DNA of 5,615 bases, taken from assembly GCA_017885225.1 (NCBI GenBank), contig JAFNGM010000263.1, forward strand, positions 1 through 5,615, written 5' to 3'. Source of the DNA: Syntrophaceae bacterium. GTDB taxonomy: Bacteria > Desulfobacterota > Syntrophia > Syntrophales > UBA2185. Below, in pieces: positions 1-4,831 of the stretch (within the stretch, counting starts at the first letter, position 1; the number at the start of each line of letters is the position of its first letter). The translations under genes and the position numbers were made by a program. The notes beneath the pieces were generated by a model. That model was given only the letters and a program-made list of their open reading frames with translations, searched no databases and was not told the origin of the DNA.

Positions 1-180
1 ATCCCCGATAAAGATAACCTCTTCGACATCCTGCCGCGTATTCAGGTGGGTTAAAAAATTAGTTAACGCGACGGCGTCTTTCTCTTGAAGCCAGGTGTAA
101 TCGTGTTTGCCTGGCCCTATTTTAGGTACGTGAGAGATATGCATGTCGCTTATGAATATTCGCTTGTTCCTTTTAATCAT
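1..180 (-). CDS. Metallophosphoesterase (calcineurin-like), N-terminal part, cut by window edge
   Basis: The frame is open from ATG at 180 to the left edge, giving the first 60 residues. Residues 8-16 read IFISDMHIS, which contains the Asp-x-His metal-binding motif (D12, H14) that opens the calcineurin-like phosphoesterase fold. The fragment ends at VIFIGD (residues 55-60), which matches the start of the second motif, GD-x-x-D. Enzymes of this superfamily hydrolyse phosphomono- or diesters at a dinuclear metal centre. The substrate cannot be told from this piece; nucleic acid, nucleotide and lipid-A-precursor hydrolases all share these motifs. A strong Shine-Dalgarno GGAGGTG (185-191) lies 4 bases before the start. 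No signal peptide is seen, so a cytoplasmic location is likely. It starts 37 bp after the stop of the GH46-like gene on the same strand, so the two may be cotranscribed. Confidence 0.8.
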   Translation of the reverse strand, partial: MIKRNKRIFISDMHISHVPKIGPGKHDYTWLQEKDAVALTNFLTHLNTRQDVEEVIFIGD

Positions 181-217
181 GTGACACCTCCATTAAGAAA
201 CCACGTCTGCATTGCCA

Positions 218-904
218 TTATTCTGGACATACTGCAATGCCATTTGCCATGATGGGGAGCTTTGCCAGGTTCCAGTTTCCGCGAGTTACTTCTCTTTCCA
301 GGTCACGGGTTCGATATGCCGAGACACGAACTTCGGGTCTCCTATGCCGGCTCAACCATTCATACCGTGCACGGATGTAAGACTTTATCCATTTTTTTTC
401 ATCTCCTCCAATGTCCGGCGGAATTTCCCGGAACTTCTGCCGGATAATCCATAGAATCGAACCACTATGGGTGAACGAGTCATAAATGACCAATGCCGAA
501 AGGGGAAGTGTGAACTCGTGATCGTCTGCCCATTTCATGGCAGGAACGAAGTAGGCTTCATCGAAGAATCGGTCTTGAATCCGGCGCATGAGTGCATCTT
601 CCCGGCCGGCGCGGCGCAATGGGCTCTTGAAAGCTTGGTCGTCAACAAGCTCTTCACTGCCTACTTTATCGGCGTAGGGTTGGAGAGCGCTGCTGTACGT
701 TCCATAAGCATCGACATACATGTGCACAAGCTGACGCAGCTTCCCGTATTCCGTCGTTTGGGAACGGCCGTATGTTATCTGCCTGATGTCATGGGGACCG
801 TCTGCGTAGATCGAGATACTGCCATAATCACCATTAGGCTTTCCGGTTTCAAAACAGTTGACCACTCGTTCAATTATCGACTTCTGGGTTGAGGTGAGCT
901 GCAT
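218..904 (-). CDS. GH46 chitosanase-like glycoside hydrolase, no signal peptide
   Basis: This 228-residue protein resembles family GH46 chitosanases (lysozyme-like fold), which cleave beta-1,4 links in chitosan by an inverting mechanism. The N-terminal signature is visible: FETG at 18-21 with the likely general acid E19, GDYG at 25-28, and ITYGRSQTT at 43-51. The likely second catalytic residue is D35 (ADG), by analogy with the Glu/Asp pair in Streptomyces chitosanase; D39 is the alternative. ALVIYDSFTHSGS at 137-149 fits the family's later conserved helix. Length is close to the mature family size. No signal peptide or membrane segment is present, unlike typical secreted chitosanases, so it may act inside the cell, be released by lysis, or act on another polysaccharide. 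ATG at 904 is preceded by GGAGGT (911-916) with a 6-base gap. A metallophosphoesterase follows 37 bp downstream and a Dabb protein lies 79 bp upstream on the same strand. The family call is from memory of motifs, not a search. Confidence 0.75.
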   Translation of the reverse strand: MQLTSTQKSIIERVVNCFETGKPNGDYGSISIYADGPHDIRQITYGRSQTTEYGKLRQLVHMYVDAYGTYSSALQPYADKVGSEELVDDQAFKSPLRRAGREDALMRRIQDRFFDEAYFVPAMKWADDHEFTLPLSALVIYDSFTHSGSILWIIRQKFREIPPDIGGDEKKWIKSYIRARYEWLSRHRRPEVRVSAYRTRDLEREVTRGNWNLAKLPIMANGIAVCPE

Positions 905-983
905 GATAAGACCTCCAGTCCGTTACCGAAGAAACGAGATGTCGAAACGACAAGGCGGTAATTTTTTTAACGCTCGCAAGGTG

Positions 984-1274
984 CTAGAATGTGAAATCCA
1001 CCGCCAGAATACTTTCTGACAGCTCTTTCACTTTCGCCACGACAGGCAGATGGTGTTGGTTCACTTGATAGCGCTTCAGGGCATCCAGATCATCAAAGGC
1101 GGAAACGAGGGCGAAGTCATAGGACCTTTCGGAATGCACAATATCCCGACCGAATTGATATTCCTTGATTTCCGGAATTCTTCCTGGAAGCCCCCTGAGA
1201 CCTTTCTCTATTTCTGCGATATCCTTGTCCGTGACTCCCGCTTTGAATTTCATGAAGACGATATGCTTGATCAT
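984..1274 (-). CDS. Dabb (stress-responsive A/B barrel) domain protein
   Basis: This 96-residue protein consists of a single Dabb domain, a ferredoxin-like fold that pairs into a dimeric alpha/beta barrel. The N-terminus MIKHIVFMKFK is the usual first strand. It is followed by an acidic helix with the GLRGLPGRIPEIKEYQFG turn region (residues 25-42), a third strand YDFALVSAFDD (52-62), and a helix with NQHHLPVV (72-79), the place where the family normally has a His-rich H-P-x-H-like segment. Some members are enzymes, such as plant olivetolic acid cyclase, but most bacterial ones have no known function, so none is assigned. It is probably cytoplasmic. ATG at 1274 has AAGGAA (1282-1287) 7 bases upstream. 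It may be the first gene of an operon with the GH46-like gene, whose start lies 79 bp beyond this stop. No clear promoter consensus was found upstream. Confidence 0.9.
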   Translation of the reverse strand: MIKHIVFMKFKAGVTDKDIAEIEKGLRGLPGRIPEIKEYQFGRDIVHSERSYDFALVSAFDDLDALKRYQVNQHHLPVVAKVKELSESILAVDFTF

Positions 1275-1388
1275 GATAACGTTCCTTTCTTATTTATAAG
1301 TTTAATTCATCCCCGCTCACGCGAAAATGTAGACCTCTCATTCATAGGTTTCCATTTTCTTTCAACTATTGCCAACCTGTAAACAAAA

Positions 1389-1495
1389 GGTGTCATTTCG
1401 AAGGAACGGAGTGACTGAAAAATCTTTTATATTGTTGGAATAGATCCCTCCCGTCGCTCGGGATAGGGATATCTCCCTTCGGTTGATGTGACACC
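1389..1495. repeat. Imperfect inverted-repeat intergenic element with GGTGTCA ends
   Basis: The element begins GGTGTCA (1389-1395) and ends TGACACC (1489-1495), a perfect 7-bp terminal inversion about 107 bp apart. Read on the minus strand, the left end gives TTTTTCAGTCACTCCGTTCC then TTCGAAATGACACC. This strongly resembles dispersed intergenic repeats I know from delta-proteobacterial and other environmental genomes (forms like TCAGTCGCTTCGCTCCTTCG). The right half contains a TCCCG/CGGGA hairpin (1449-1453 with 1459-1463). No coding sequence or obvious target duplication is present. It looks like a non-autonomous, MITE-like or structural intergenic repeat. The family assignment is recall, not a search. 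Confidence 0.55.
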
Positions 1496-1662
1496 GAACT
1501 TAGGAAAAGAAATGCTACGACCGCGCAATTCTCATAATAAACGCGGAAAAAGGCAAGAAGAAAATAAGGCGAGGTATTCTAATTTTCATAGTCAAAATCT
1601 TTTTTACAAAACCACGTTAGCTATCCCTCCTCGTCTTTTCGACTGCAAGGTGAAATCTTTTC

Positions 1663-1818
1663 TCATCTCATAAACAACCGATCCAGCTTATCCATATTCT
1701 CGATTTCATGGAGAGACGATAAATTTTTTATTGAAAGTGGGGTTTGTGATTGATGCGTTTGTATAGCAGCTTTCACTCTGTACTGTATAGGTAAAATATT
1801 TGAAAATCTGAATCGCAC
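1663..1818 (-). pseudogene. Possible decayed C-terminal coding fragment
   Basis: An open frame of 52 codons ends with TGA at 1663-1665 and is closed upstream by TAA at 1822-1824; a GTG at 1818 is the only early start. The last part reads IKNLSSLHEIENMDKLDRLF at residues 31-50, an amphipathic helical stretch with protein-like composition, and MR follows. There is no Shine-Dalgarno sequence before the GTG, and the sequence upstream of the TAA is not obviously coding. It could be the tail of a lost gene such as a transposon-associated nuclease, or chance. No family is claimed. Confidence 0.2.
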
Positions 1819-1894
1819 TGGTTATTGCTGTCACCTACAAATGTTCACTATGAGATAATTGCGTCTGTTAATAATTACTGAAAGAAATATACTT

Positions 1895-1933
1895 AATTAA
1901 AGAGCCAAGGCATTGAACCTCGGCCCTTTAATT
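1895..1933 (-). terminator. Hairpin terminator after the 99-residue gene
   Basis: The arms 1895-1910 and 1918-1933 form a 16-bp stem around a 7-base loop. The two non-Watson-Crick positions are A/C mismatches in plus-strand RNA but G-U wobbles in minus-strand RNA, so the fully paired structure forms only on the minus strand. It lies 34 bp past the stop at 1967. The descending stem ends CUUUAAUU and is followed by a moderately U-rich tail. This fits an intrinsic terminator ending the minus-strand unit that includes the ABM and 99-residue genes. Confidence 0.7.
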
Positions 1934-1966
1934 CACAACCAAGTGTGGCTATTTGACCTTGGATAG

Positions 1967-2266
1967 TTAACCTATTCCAATTGCTTTAAGACCTTCCTTG
2001 GCTTCAAGCCATGTGTTTGCAGAATAGGTGAAGCCCGGCACACCATAATATTTTGTGAAGCGGGTGGTAATAAATTGGCTTGCCTCTAAAATTTTGGTTT
2101 GGTCTAATTCATATATGACAATAGCTTTATTTCCCACCCCTGCCTCACTGCTGAAATAGGGGCCTTTCATGGTTATATATGCGGGCAGAGGGGGTTGCTC
2201 CAAAAAACGCTTGGCCATCTCTTTTACACTTTCCGGGGGATAAGACAAAATTCCTATGATAACCAT
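1967..2266 (-). CDS. Small conserved-looking protein of unknown function, 99 residues
   Basis: I do not recognise a named family. The protein begins MVIIGILSYPPESVKEMAKR and has a beta strand, a helix (SVKEMAKRFLEQ), a PPLPAYITMKGPYFSS segment (25-40), and a strand NKAIVIYELD (46-55). A helix with ITTRFTKYYGVPGFTYSANT then leads to a WLEAKEGLKAIGIG tail. This order suggests a ferredoxin-like or dimeric alpha/beta-barrel fold, like its ABM neighbour, but that is inference. No Cys, signal peptide or membrane segment is present. Start choice: a TTG at 2272 lies directly against the Shine-Dalgarno AAAGGAGG (2273-2280) with no spacing, whereas ATG at 2266 sits 6 bases from it, so ATG 2266 is preferred. 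It is probably cotranscribed after the ABM gene and the small ORF at 2300-2416. A strong hairpin terminator follows. Confidence 0.8.
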   Translation of the reverse strand: MVIIGILSYPPESVKEMAKRFLEQPPLPAYITMKGPYFSSEAGVGNKAIVIYELDQTKILEASQFITTRFTKYYGVPGFTYSANTWLEAKEGLKAIGIG

Positions 2267-2272
2267 TTTCAA

Positions 2273-2280
2273 CCTCCTTT
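2273..2280 (-). promoter_or_regulatory. Shine-Dalgarno that fixes the start at ATG 2266
   Basis: AAAGGAGG on the minus strand is a near-perfect ribosome binding site. It directly touches the TTG at 2272 and lies 6 bases before ATG at 2266, so the ATG is the workable start. Confidence 0.8.
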
Positions 2281-2299
2281 TTGACAGACGAATGACTGT

Positions 2300-2416
2300 C
2301 TAAATTTTTTGATTGAATAGATATTCTGAATATTCAAACAAAATGAGCCCCCAAAGAGATATAGTAACTCCTTGGAGGCCTCTCATGATCACTTTCTGGT
2401 AACTCCACTTTCTCAT
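2300..2416 (-). CDS. Possible 38-residue small membrane protein
   Basis: An ORF of 38 codons runs from ATG at 2416 to TAG at 2300-2302. A Shine-Dalgarno TTGAGGTG (2423-2430) lies 6 bases before the ATG, as good as for the accepted genes. The peptide starts MRKWSYQKVIMRGLQ, a basic N-terminus. A hydrophobic stretch GVTISLWGLILFEY follows (residues 16-29), and then a polar tail ending YLFNQKI. This is consistent with a single short membrane helix. It sits between the ABM gene (98 bp upstream) and the 99-residue gene (33 bp downstream), in the same direction. Against it: it is short, has no known family to me, and a terminator-like hairpin (2347-2379) overlaps its middle, so the stretch could instead be a transcript end. 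Comparative evidence is needed to decide. Confidence 0.4.
   Translation of the reverse strand: MRKWSYQKVIMRGLQGVTISLWGLILFEYSEYLFNQKI
2347..2379 (-). terminator. Terminator- or attenuator-like hairpin inside the small ORF
   Basis: Arms 2368-2379 and 2347-2358 pair over 12 bp around a 9-base loop. In minus-strand RNA the two imperfect positions are G-U wobbles; in plus-strand RNA they would be mismatches. The minus-strand sequence after the stem is UCAUUUUGUUUG, moderately U-rich. It lies about 135 bp past the ABM stop. It may end the ABM transcript, attenuate read-through to the 99-residue gene, or merely be codon sequence of the small ORF. A second AT-rich dyad, TTGAATA/TATTCAA (2313-2319 with 2331-2337), follows it. 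Confidence 0.4.
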
Positions 2417-2514
2417 CGTGCCCACCTCAAGATCAGAAGTTATGTTGTAGATTTCACGCAATTATTCAGCGTCATTTTCAGGACAAATAATGTTATAACT
2501 GTGAATATTAATCT

Positions 2515-2811
2515 TCATTCACTTCCATGATCCACAGTGAAAATGCGTAACTTCCTCCCGTCAGTAGTCATAGACTCCATCATCGCTTCTATCAACACAC
2601 GCGGCGGGCAATTCTGCCATGTTTTCCAATCTTTAAGAGTACTCCATGTGCTGATGATTTTGAAGTGAGAAGGATCAATCAATTCACGAAGGGTCTCACC
2701 AGAGATATACCCGTGCTGCCTCATGGCCATCTCCCTCAGTTCCAGCAACAGGTCATTGAAGTGCTCCTCTTTGTCTGGCTGACAAAGTTGGTCGATAATT
2801 ACTTTTATCAT
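2515..2811 (-). CDS. Antibiotic biosynthesis monooxygenase (ABM) domain protein
   Basis: This 98-residue protein is a single ABM domain, a ferredoxin-like fold forming dimeric alpha/beta barrels. Visible features are the first strand MIKVIIDQL, a helix (KEEHFNDLLLELREMAM), the diagnostic turn and strand HGYISGETL (33-41), and a strand KIISTWSTLKDWKTWQNCP (51-69), in which W56, W62 and W65 are typical of the family. The C-terminal strand is KLRIFTV. The fold occurs in quinol monooxygenases, haem-degrading enzymes and signalling proteins. The sequence does not show which applies, and I assign no reaction. ATG at 2811 has GGAGGT (2819-2824) 7 bases upstream. Upstream, a TATAAT on the minus strand (2874-2879) could be a -10 element, but no good -35 is seen. 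The small ORF and the 99-residue gene follow in the same direction. Confidence 0.9.
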   Translation of the reverse strand: MIKVIIDQLCQPDKEEHFNDLLLELREMAMRQHGYISGETLRELIDPSHFKIISTWSTLKDWKTWQNCPPRVLIEAMMESMTTDGRKLRIFTVDHGSE

Positions 2812-2915
2812 TTGTCTTACCTCCCCCCTGAAGGCTGACGCATGTTCCTTGTAAGTTACCCTTGTGATATAAAATTATAATTAAGATCAGATTTCTTTCG
2901 TTCTTCATCCTCTAT
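2812..2915 (-). promoter_or_regulatory. Intergenic leader with possible -10 box for the ABM unit
   Basis: This 104-bp gap between the Cys-rich gene and the ABM gene is AT-rich. It contains TATAAT on the minus strand at 2874-2879, with no convincing TTGACA-like box at 16-18 bp. The ABM Shine-Dalgarno lies at its low-coordinate end. The gap length and the -10 match suggest a separate promoter for ABM, but this is weak evidence. Confidence 0.3.
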
Positions 2916-3164
2916 TTACACGGAATTTCTCCGGGCAATCTCCCTTTCCAGCGCATCTAAGAAGGACAATTGATCATCTCTATATATTGCCGAATCGCTC
3001 ATATCGGTATCCGACAGTCCATGTTTCGACCAGTCGAACTCCGTCTGCTGCGGTGTGTAGTTACAATCAACCGGCAATAATAAAAAGATAAAACAGTTGT
3101 CGCGTATCCATCCCACACAATCCTCTCTGCAACACCTTCTGTCCGCAAACATGCACCATTTCAT
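2916..3164 (-). CDS. Small Cys-rich protein with probable metal-binding N-terminus
   Basis: This 82-residue protein has six Cys in its first 34 residues: C4, C11, C12, C16, C24 and C34. The arrangement C-x6-CC-x3-C-x2-W-x4-C, with W19, resembles the N-terminus of many uncharacterised small proteins in anaerobes that read C..C....C..W....C and are thought to bind zinc or an Fe-S cluster. That reading is inference. The hydrophobic run CFIFLLLPV (24-32) is too short for a membrane helix. The C-terminal half is acidic and helical (DDQLSFLDALEREIARR, 63-79), without Cys. ATG at 3164 has AAGGGG (3172-3177) 7 bases upstream. It begins 30 bp after the adk stop with no terminator between, so the two are probably cotranscribed. 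I know of no established role for such a protein with adenylate kinase. Confidence 0.75.
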   Translation of the reverse strand: MKWCMFADRRCCREDCVGWIRDNCFIFLLLPVDCNYTPQQTEFDWSKHGLSDTDMSDSAIYRDDQLSFLDALEREIARRNSV

Positions 3165-3194
3165 ATCCGCACCCCTTTTAAATTTTTATTTGCG

Positions 3195-3875
3195 CTAAGA
3201 ACACGATAGCAGCTCCATCATATGTTCAGAGGTCTCTTGCACTTCGGAGAAGCTGTGCACTTCGAAAACTTTCATACGTGCTTTGAAATAATTGACTGCC
3301 GCGAGGGTACCCGTTTTTGTATCGAAGTAAATGCTGAGCCTCTTGTCTATGGCCGCTTCATCCTGATCATCTGCACGAATGGTGAGCGTCTCGCACCCGC
3401 ACACATGGCAGAACAGCGCCCCGTGTTTCTCCACTGGCCTGATGGCATCGATAGAGATGTTATTGGGATGGCTGTTCTCAGACGCACAGAGCCGGCGGCC
3501 CATAATACGATTCTTCGCGGTATCTCTGTCAATGATGATCTCAATCACAAAGTCGAGGTTAATCCCCTCCCTTTCTATGTCCATACCGAGGGCTTCCGCC
3601 TGGGTGAGGTTTCGTGGAAAACCGTCGAGGAGCCAGCCGTTCTTGAAATTTGGGTTTTTTATACGATTCATGATCATCGGAATCGTTATATCGTCGGGCA
3701 CCAGTTCTCCCCGATCGATAAATATCTTTGCCCTCCTGCCTATATCAGTACTGCCTGAAACATTTTCTCTGAAGATGACACCTGTCTCGATGCGCCGTAC
3801 ACTGAACTTTTCCCTAAGAATTGCACCCTGGGTCCCTTTGCCGCTCCCGTTTGGTCCAAAAAGGATGATGTTCAT
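3195..3875 (-). CDS. adk: Adenylate kinase
   Basis: This enzyme catalyses ATP + AMP to 2 ADP in the cytoplasm, balancing the adenylate pool. From ATG at 3875 it is 226 residues and starts directly with the first strand MNIILFGPNGSGKGTQ. The P-loop GPNGSGKGT is at 7-15. T31 and R36 of the AMP site are kept, but the usual STGD motif reads ETGV. GELVPDD is at 56-62 and the DGFPR motif at 84-88. GRRLC (126-130) opens a LID of about 50 residues with C130 and C156-x2-C159, plus H136, a plausible 3-Cys/1-His zinc site; the usual C-x2-C first pair is reduced to one Cys. RADDQDEAAIDKRL (167-180) closes the LID. The reported GTG at 3884 overlaps the Shine-Dalgarno and adds only MHG, so ATG 3875, 8 bases from it, is preferred. 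The Cys-rich gene follows after 30 bp. Confidence 0.95.
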   Translation of the reverse strand: MNIILFGPNGSGKGTQGAILREKFSVRRIETGVIFRENVSGSTDIGRRAKIFIDRGELVPDDITIPMIMNRIKNPNFKNGWLLDGFPRNLTQAEALGMDIEREGINLDFVIEIIIDRDTAKNRIMGRRLCASENSHPNNISIDAIRPVEKHGALFCHVCGCETLTIRADDQDEAAIDKRLSIYFDTKTGTLAAVNYFKARMKVFEVHSFSEVQETSEHMMELLSCS

Positions 3876-3883
3876 GCCATGCA

Positions 3884-3891
3884 CTCCCTTC
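3884..3891 (-). promoter_or_regulatory. Shine-Dalgarno that fixes the adk start at ATG 3875
   Basis: GAAGGGAG on the minus strand overlaps the alternative GTG (3882-3884) and lies 8 bases before ATG 3873-3875. This spacing and the family's N-terminus both favour the ATG. Confidence 0.75.
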
Positions 3892-4021
3892 TCATAAACA
3901 ATTATGCCCGTGGTACTGAAAACATGATTCTTGTCCCACGGAAAAGGAATGAGTTCTACGCGCCCATCGCAACGGGACGATTTAGTGTTCTCACATCAAT
4001 GAGGTTCTCATAAAGTTTGTC

Positions 4022-4061
4022 AAGGAAGTTCCAGGCAGGAGGTGGAACCTGGAACTTCCTT
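4022..4061. repeat. Perfect 14-bp inverted repeat (strong hairpin)
   Basis: AAGGAAGTTCCAGG (4022-4035) is exactly inverted at 4048-4061 around a 12-base loop. Each arm also contains a GGAA-N-TTCC palindrome, and the right side has a heptamer doublet GGAACCT-GGAACTT. The plus strand continues TCAAC and the minus strand GACAAAC, so neither side has a real U-tract. It could stabilise or process the 3' end of the HU transcript, or be a copy of an intergenic repeat. An ordinary intrinsic terminator is less likely. Confidence 0.6.
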
Positions 4062-4271
4062 TCAACAGGAAATTAATAGTATGAGGTTATAAAGAAAATT
4101 GCTGTAATCAACCTGATATACGCTTTAATCAGGCTCACACACAATATGTGGAAGACATCCCTTAAGGAAATTACTCTCATGCTGAAGGGAAGAAGGGCGA
4201 GTATAAGCTACAACGTGAGCACACGCAATGCCCCCGTTGTCCAGTTCAGTGGTTTCCCTGACGTGTTATGA

Positions 4272-4544
4272 TTATCTCGCTACAGCCCCCTTCAATGCCT
4301 TGCCTGCGGTGAACTTAGGAACCTTTTTAGCCGCAATCCTGATGGGTTTACCATTTTGAGGATTTCGTCCCATTCTGGCAGATCTTTTCACGACAGAGAA
4401 CCTTCCAAAACCGACGAGAGTCACCCATTCACCCTTCTTCAGCGCTTTTTTGATCGCCCAAAAAAACGCGTCAACAACCTTTCCCGCTTCTGCCTTGCTG
4501 CAGGTGACTTTTGCAACTTCACTGACGATATCCCCTTTGTTCAT
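4272..4544 (-). CDS. HU-family DNA-binding protein
   Basis: This 90-residue protein has the standard length and layout of a histone-like HU protein. Two N-terminal helices (MNKGDIVSEVAKV... and KVVDAFFWAIKKALKKG) form the dimer body. VTLVGFGRFSVVKR (41-54) follows, and then the DNA-binding beta-arm with RNPQNGKPI (60-68), whose Pro intercalates and kinks DNA in this family. The end is KKVPKFTAGKALKGAV. HU proteins bind DNA as dimers without strong sequence preference, compact the nucleoid and assist replication, recombination and promoter bending. The gene is closer to HU than to IHF, since no IHF-specific features are evident. ATG at 4544 has AAAGGAGG (GGAGG at 4553-4557) 8 bases upstream. 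It is transcribed away from the PAS protein gene and probably alone, since adk starts about 400 bp later. Confidence 0.95.
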   Translation of the reverse strand: MNKGDIVSEVAKVTCSKAEAGKVVDAFFWAIKKALKKGEWVTLVGFGRFSVVKRSARMGRNPQNGKPIRIAAKKVPKFTAGKALKGAVAR

Positions 4545-4831
4545 TCCTTCGTCCTCCTTTTTTAGTAATAAGGTCGATCCACGACCAACTGATTTCTTCT
4601 TTGTTGTGTATCAATAATGTAGCTTACTATGAATGCTTAATGGCGATTATGCAATATGAAATAATTACTATGTTAATATCTACCGAAAACTGATATTATA
4701 TTCTCCATAAAACCCATAACAATGGAAATTTATTATAGTCTTAGAGCTTGTTTATTTGAAATTGTGAATTGCAATAATCTTTGTCATAAAAGGCTGGTTC
4801 TCTTATAACTCATCCATAGTTGGAGGTGAAT
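4545..4831. promoter_or_regulatory. AT-rich divergent intergenic region (HU / PAS sensor)
   Basis: These 287 bp lie between two divergently transcribed genes and must hold both promoters. The HU leader contains a small GGTCG/CGACC hairpin (4572-4576 with 4582-4586) just before its Shine-Dalgarno. TTGCAT, 17 bases, CATAGT on the minus strand (about 4626-4655) is a weak promoter candidate for HU. No sigma-54 site with the correct GG-N10-GC spacing was found. On the plus strand GGAGGTG (4822-4828) serves the PAS protein. No ORF of note is present. Confidence 0.45.

Larger units (their letters stand above)
1275..1894. other. 620-bp stretch with no convincing gene
   Basis: This stretch separates the Dabb gene start from the terminator at 1895. 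It is AT-rich and punctuated by stops in most frames. It holds the Dabb leader (1275-1388), the inverted-repeat element at 1389-1495, and a short open frame on the minus strand at 1663-1818 that may be a gene remnant. A 61-residue frame at 1488-1673 on the plus strand has no ribosome binding site and starts inside the repeat, so I do not accept it. No tRNA, rRNA or riboswitch fold was recognised. Confidence 0.6.
3876..4271. other. 396-bp intergenic stretch between HU and adk
   Basis: No convincing gene is seen. The stretch holds the adk Shine-Dalgarno and a 6-bp inversion CCGTGG/CCACGG (3908-3913 with 3936-3941). It also holds the long hairpin at 4022-4061 and a 6-bp dyad CCTGAT/ATCAGG (4112-4117 with 4128-4133). 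A plus-strand frame is open from 4080 to TGA at 4269-4271, with ATG at 4146 (41 residues), but it has no good ribosome binding site. An adk promoter should lie here; a CATAAT on the minus strand near 3902-3907 is a possible -10 without a matching -35. Confidence 0.5.

Noticed and set aside
467..892. Plus-strand ORF of 141 codons
   Set aside because: It lies wholly opposite the GH46-like gene, has no recognisable protein features, and the opposite frame has clear motifs and a good ribosome binding site.
923..961. TTACCG/CGGTAA inversion enclosing a GAAACGA direct repeat between the Dabb and GH46 genes
   Set aside because: Arms of 6 bp with a 27-base gap are too weak to call a terminator or operator.
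1050..1382. Plus-strand ORF of 110 codons
   Set aside because: Mostly antisense to the Dabb gene; no ribosome binding site and no domain.
1488..1673. Plus-strand ORF of 61 codons
   Set aside because: No Shine-Dalgarno sequence, start inside the repeat element, low-complexity basic composition, no similarity to a known family that I can see.
2270..2272. TTG start for the 99-residue gene
   Set aside because: It touches the Shine-Dalgarno directly; ATG at 2266 has proper 6-base spacing.
3882..3884. GTG start for adk
   Set aside because: It overlaps the Shine-Dalgarno, and the family N-terminus begins at the ATG three codons later.
3222..3897. Two overlapping plus-strand ORFs of 178 and 172 codons
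   Set aside because: Both are antisense to adk, whose P-loop, DGFPR and LID motifs leave no doubt about the coding strand.
3908..3941. CCGTGG/CCACGG inversion upstream of adk
   Set aside because: A 6-bp stem with a 22-base gap is expected by chance; no further support.
4640..4656. TGGC...TGCA resembling a sigma-54 promoter
   Set aside because: Only 7 bases separate GG and GC instead of the required 10.
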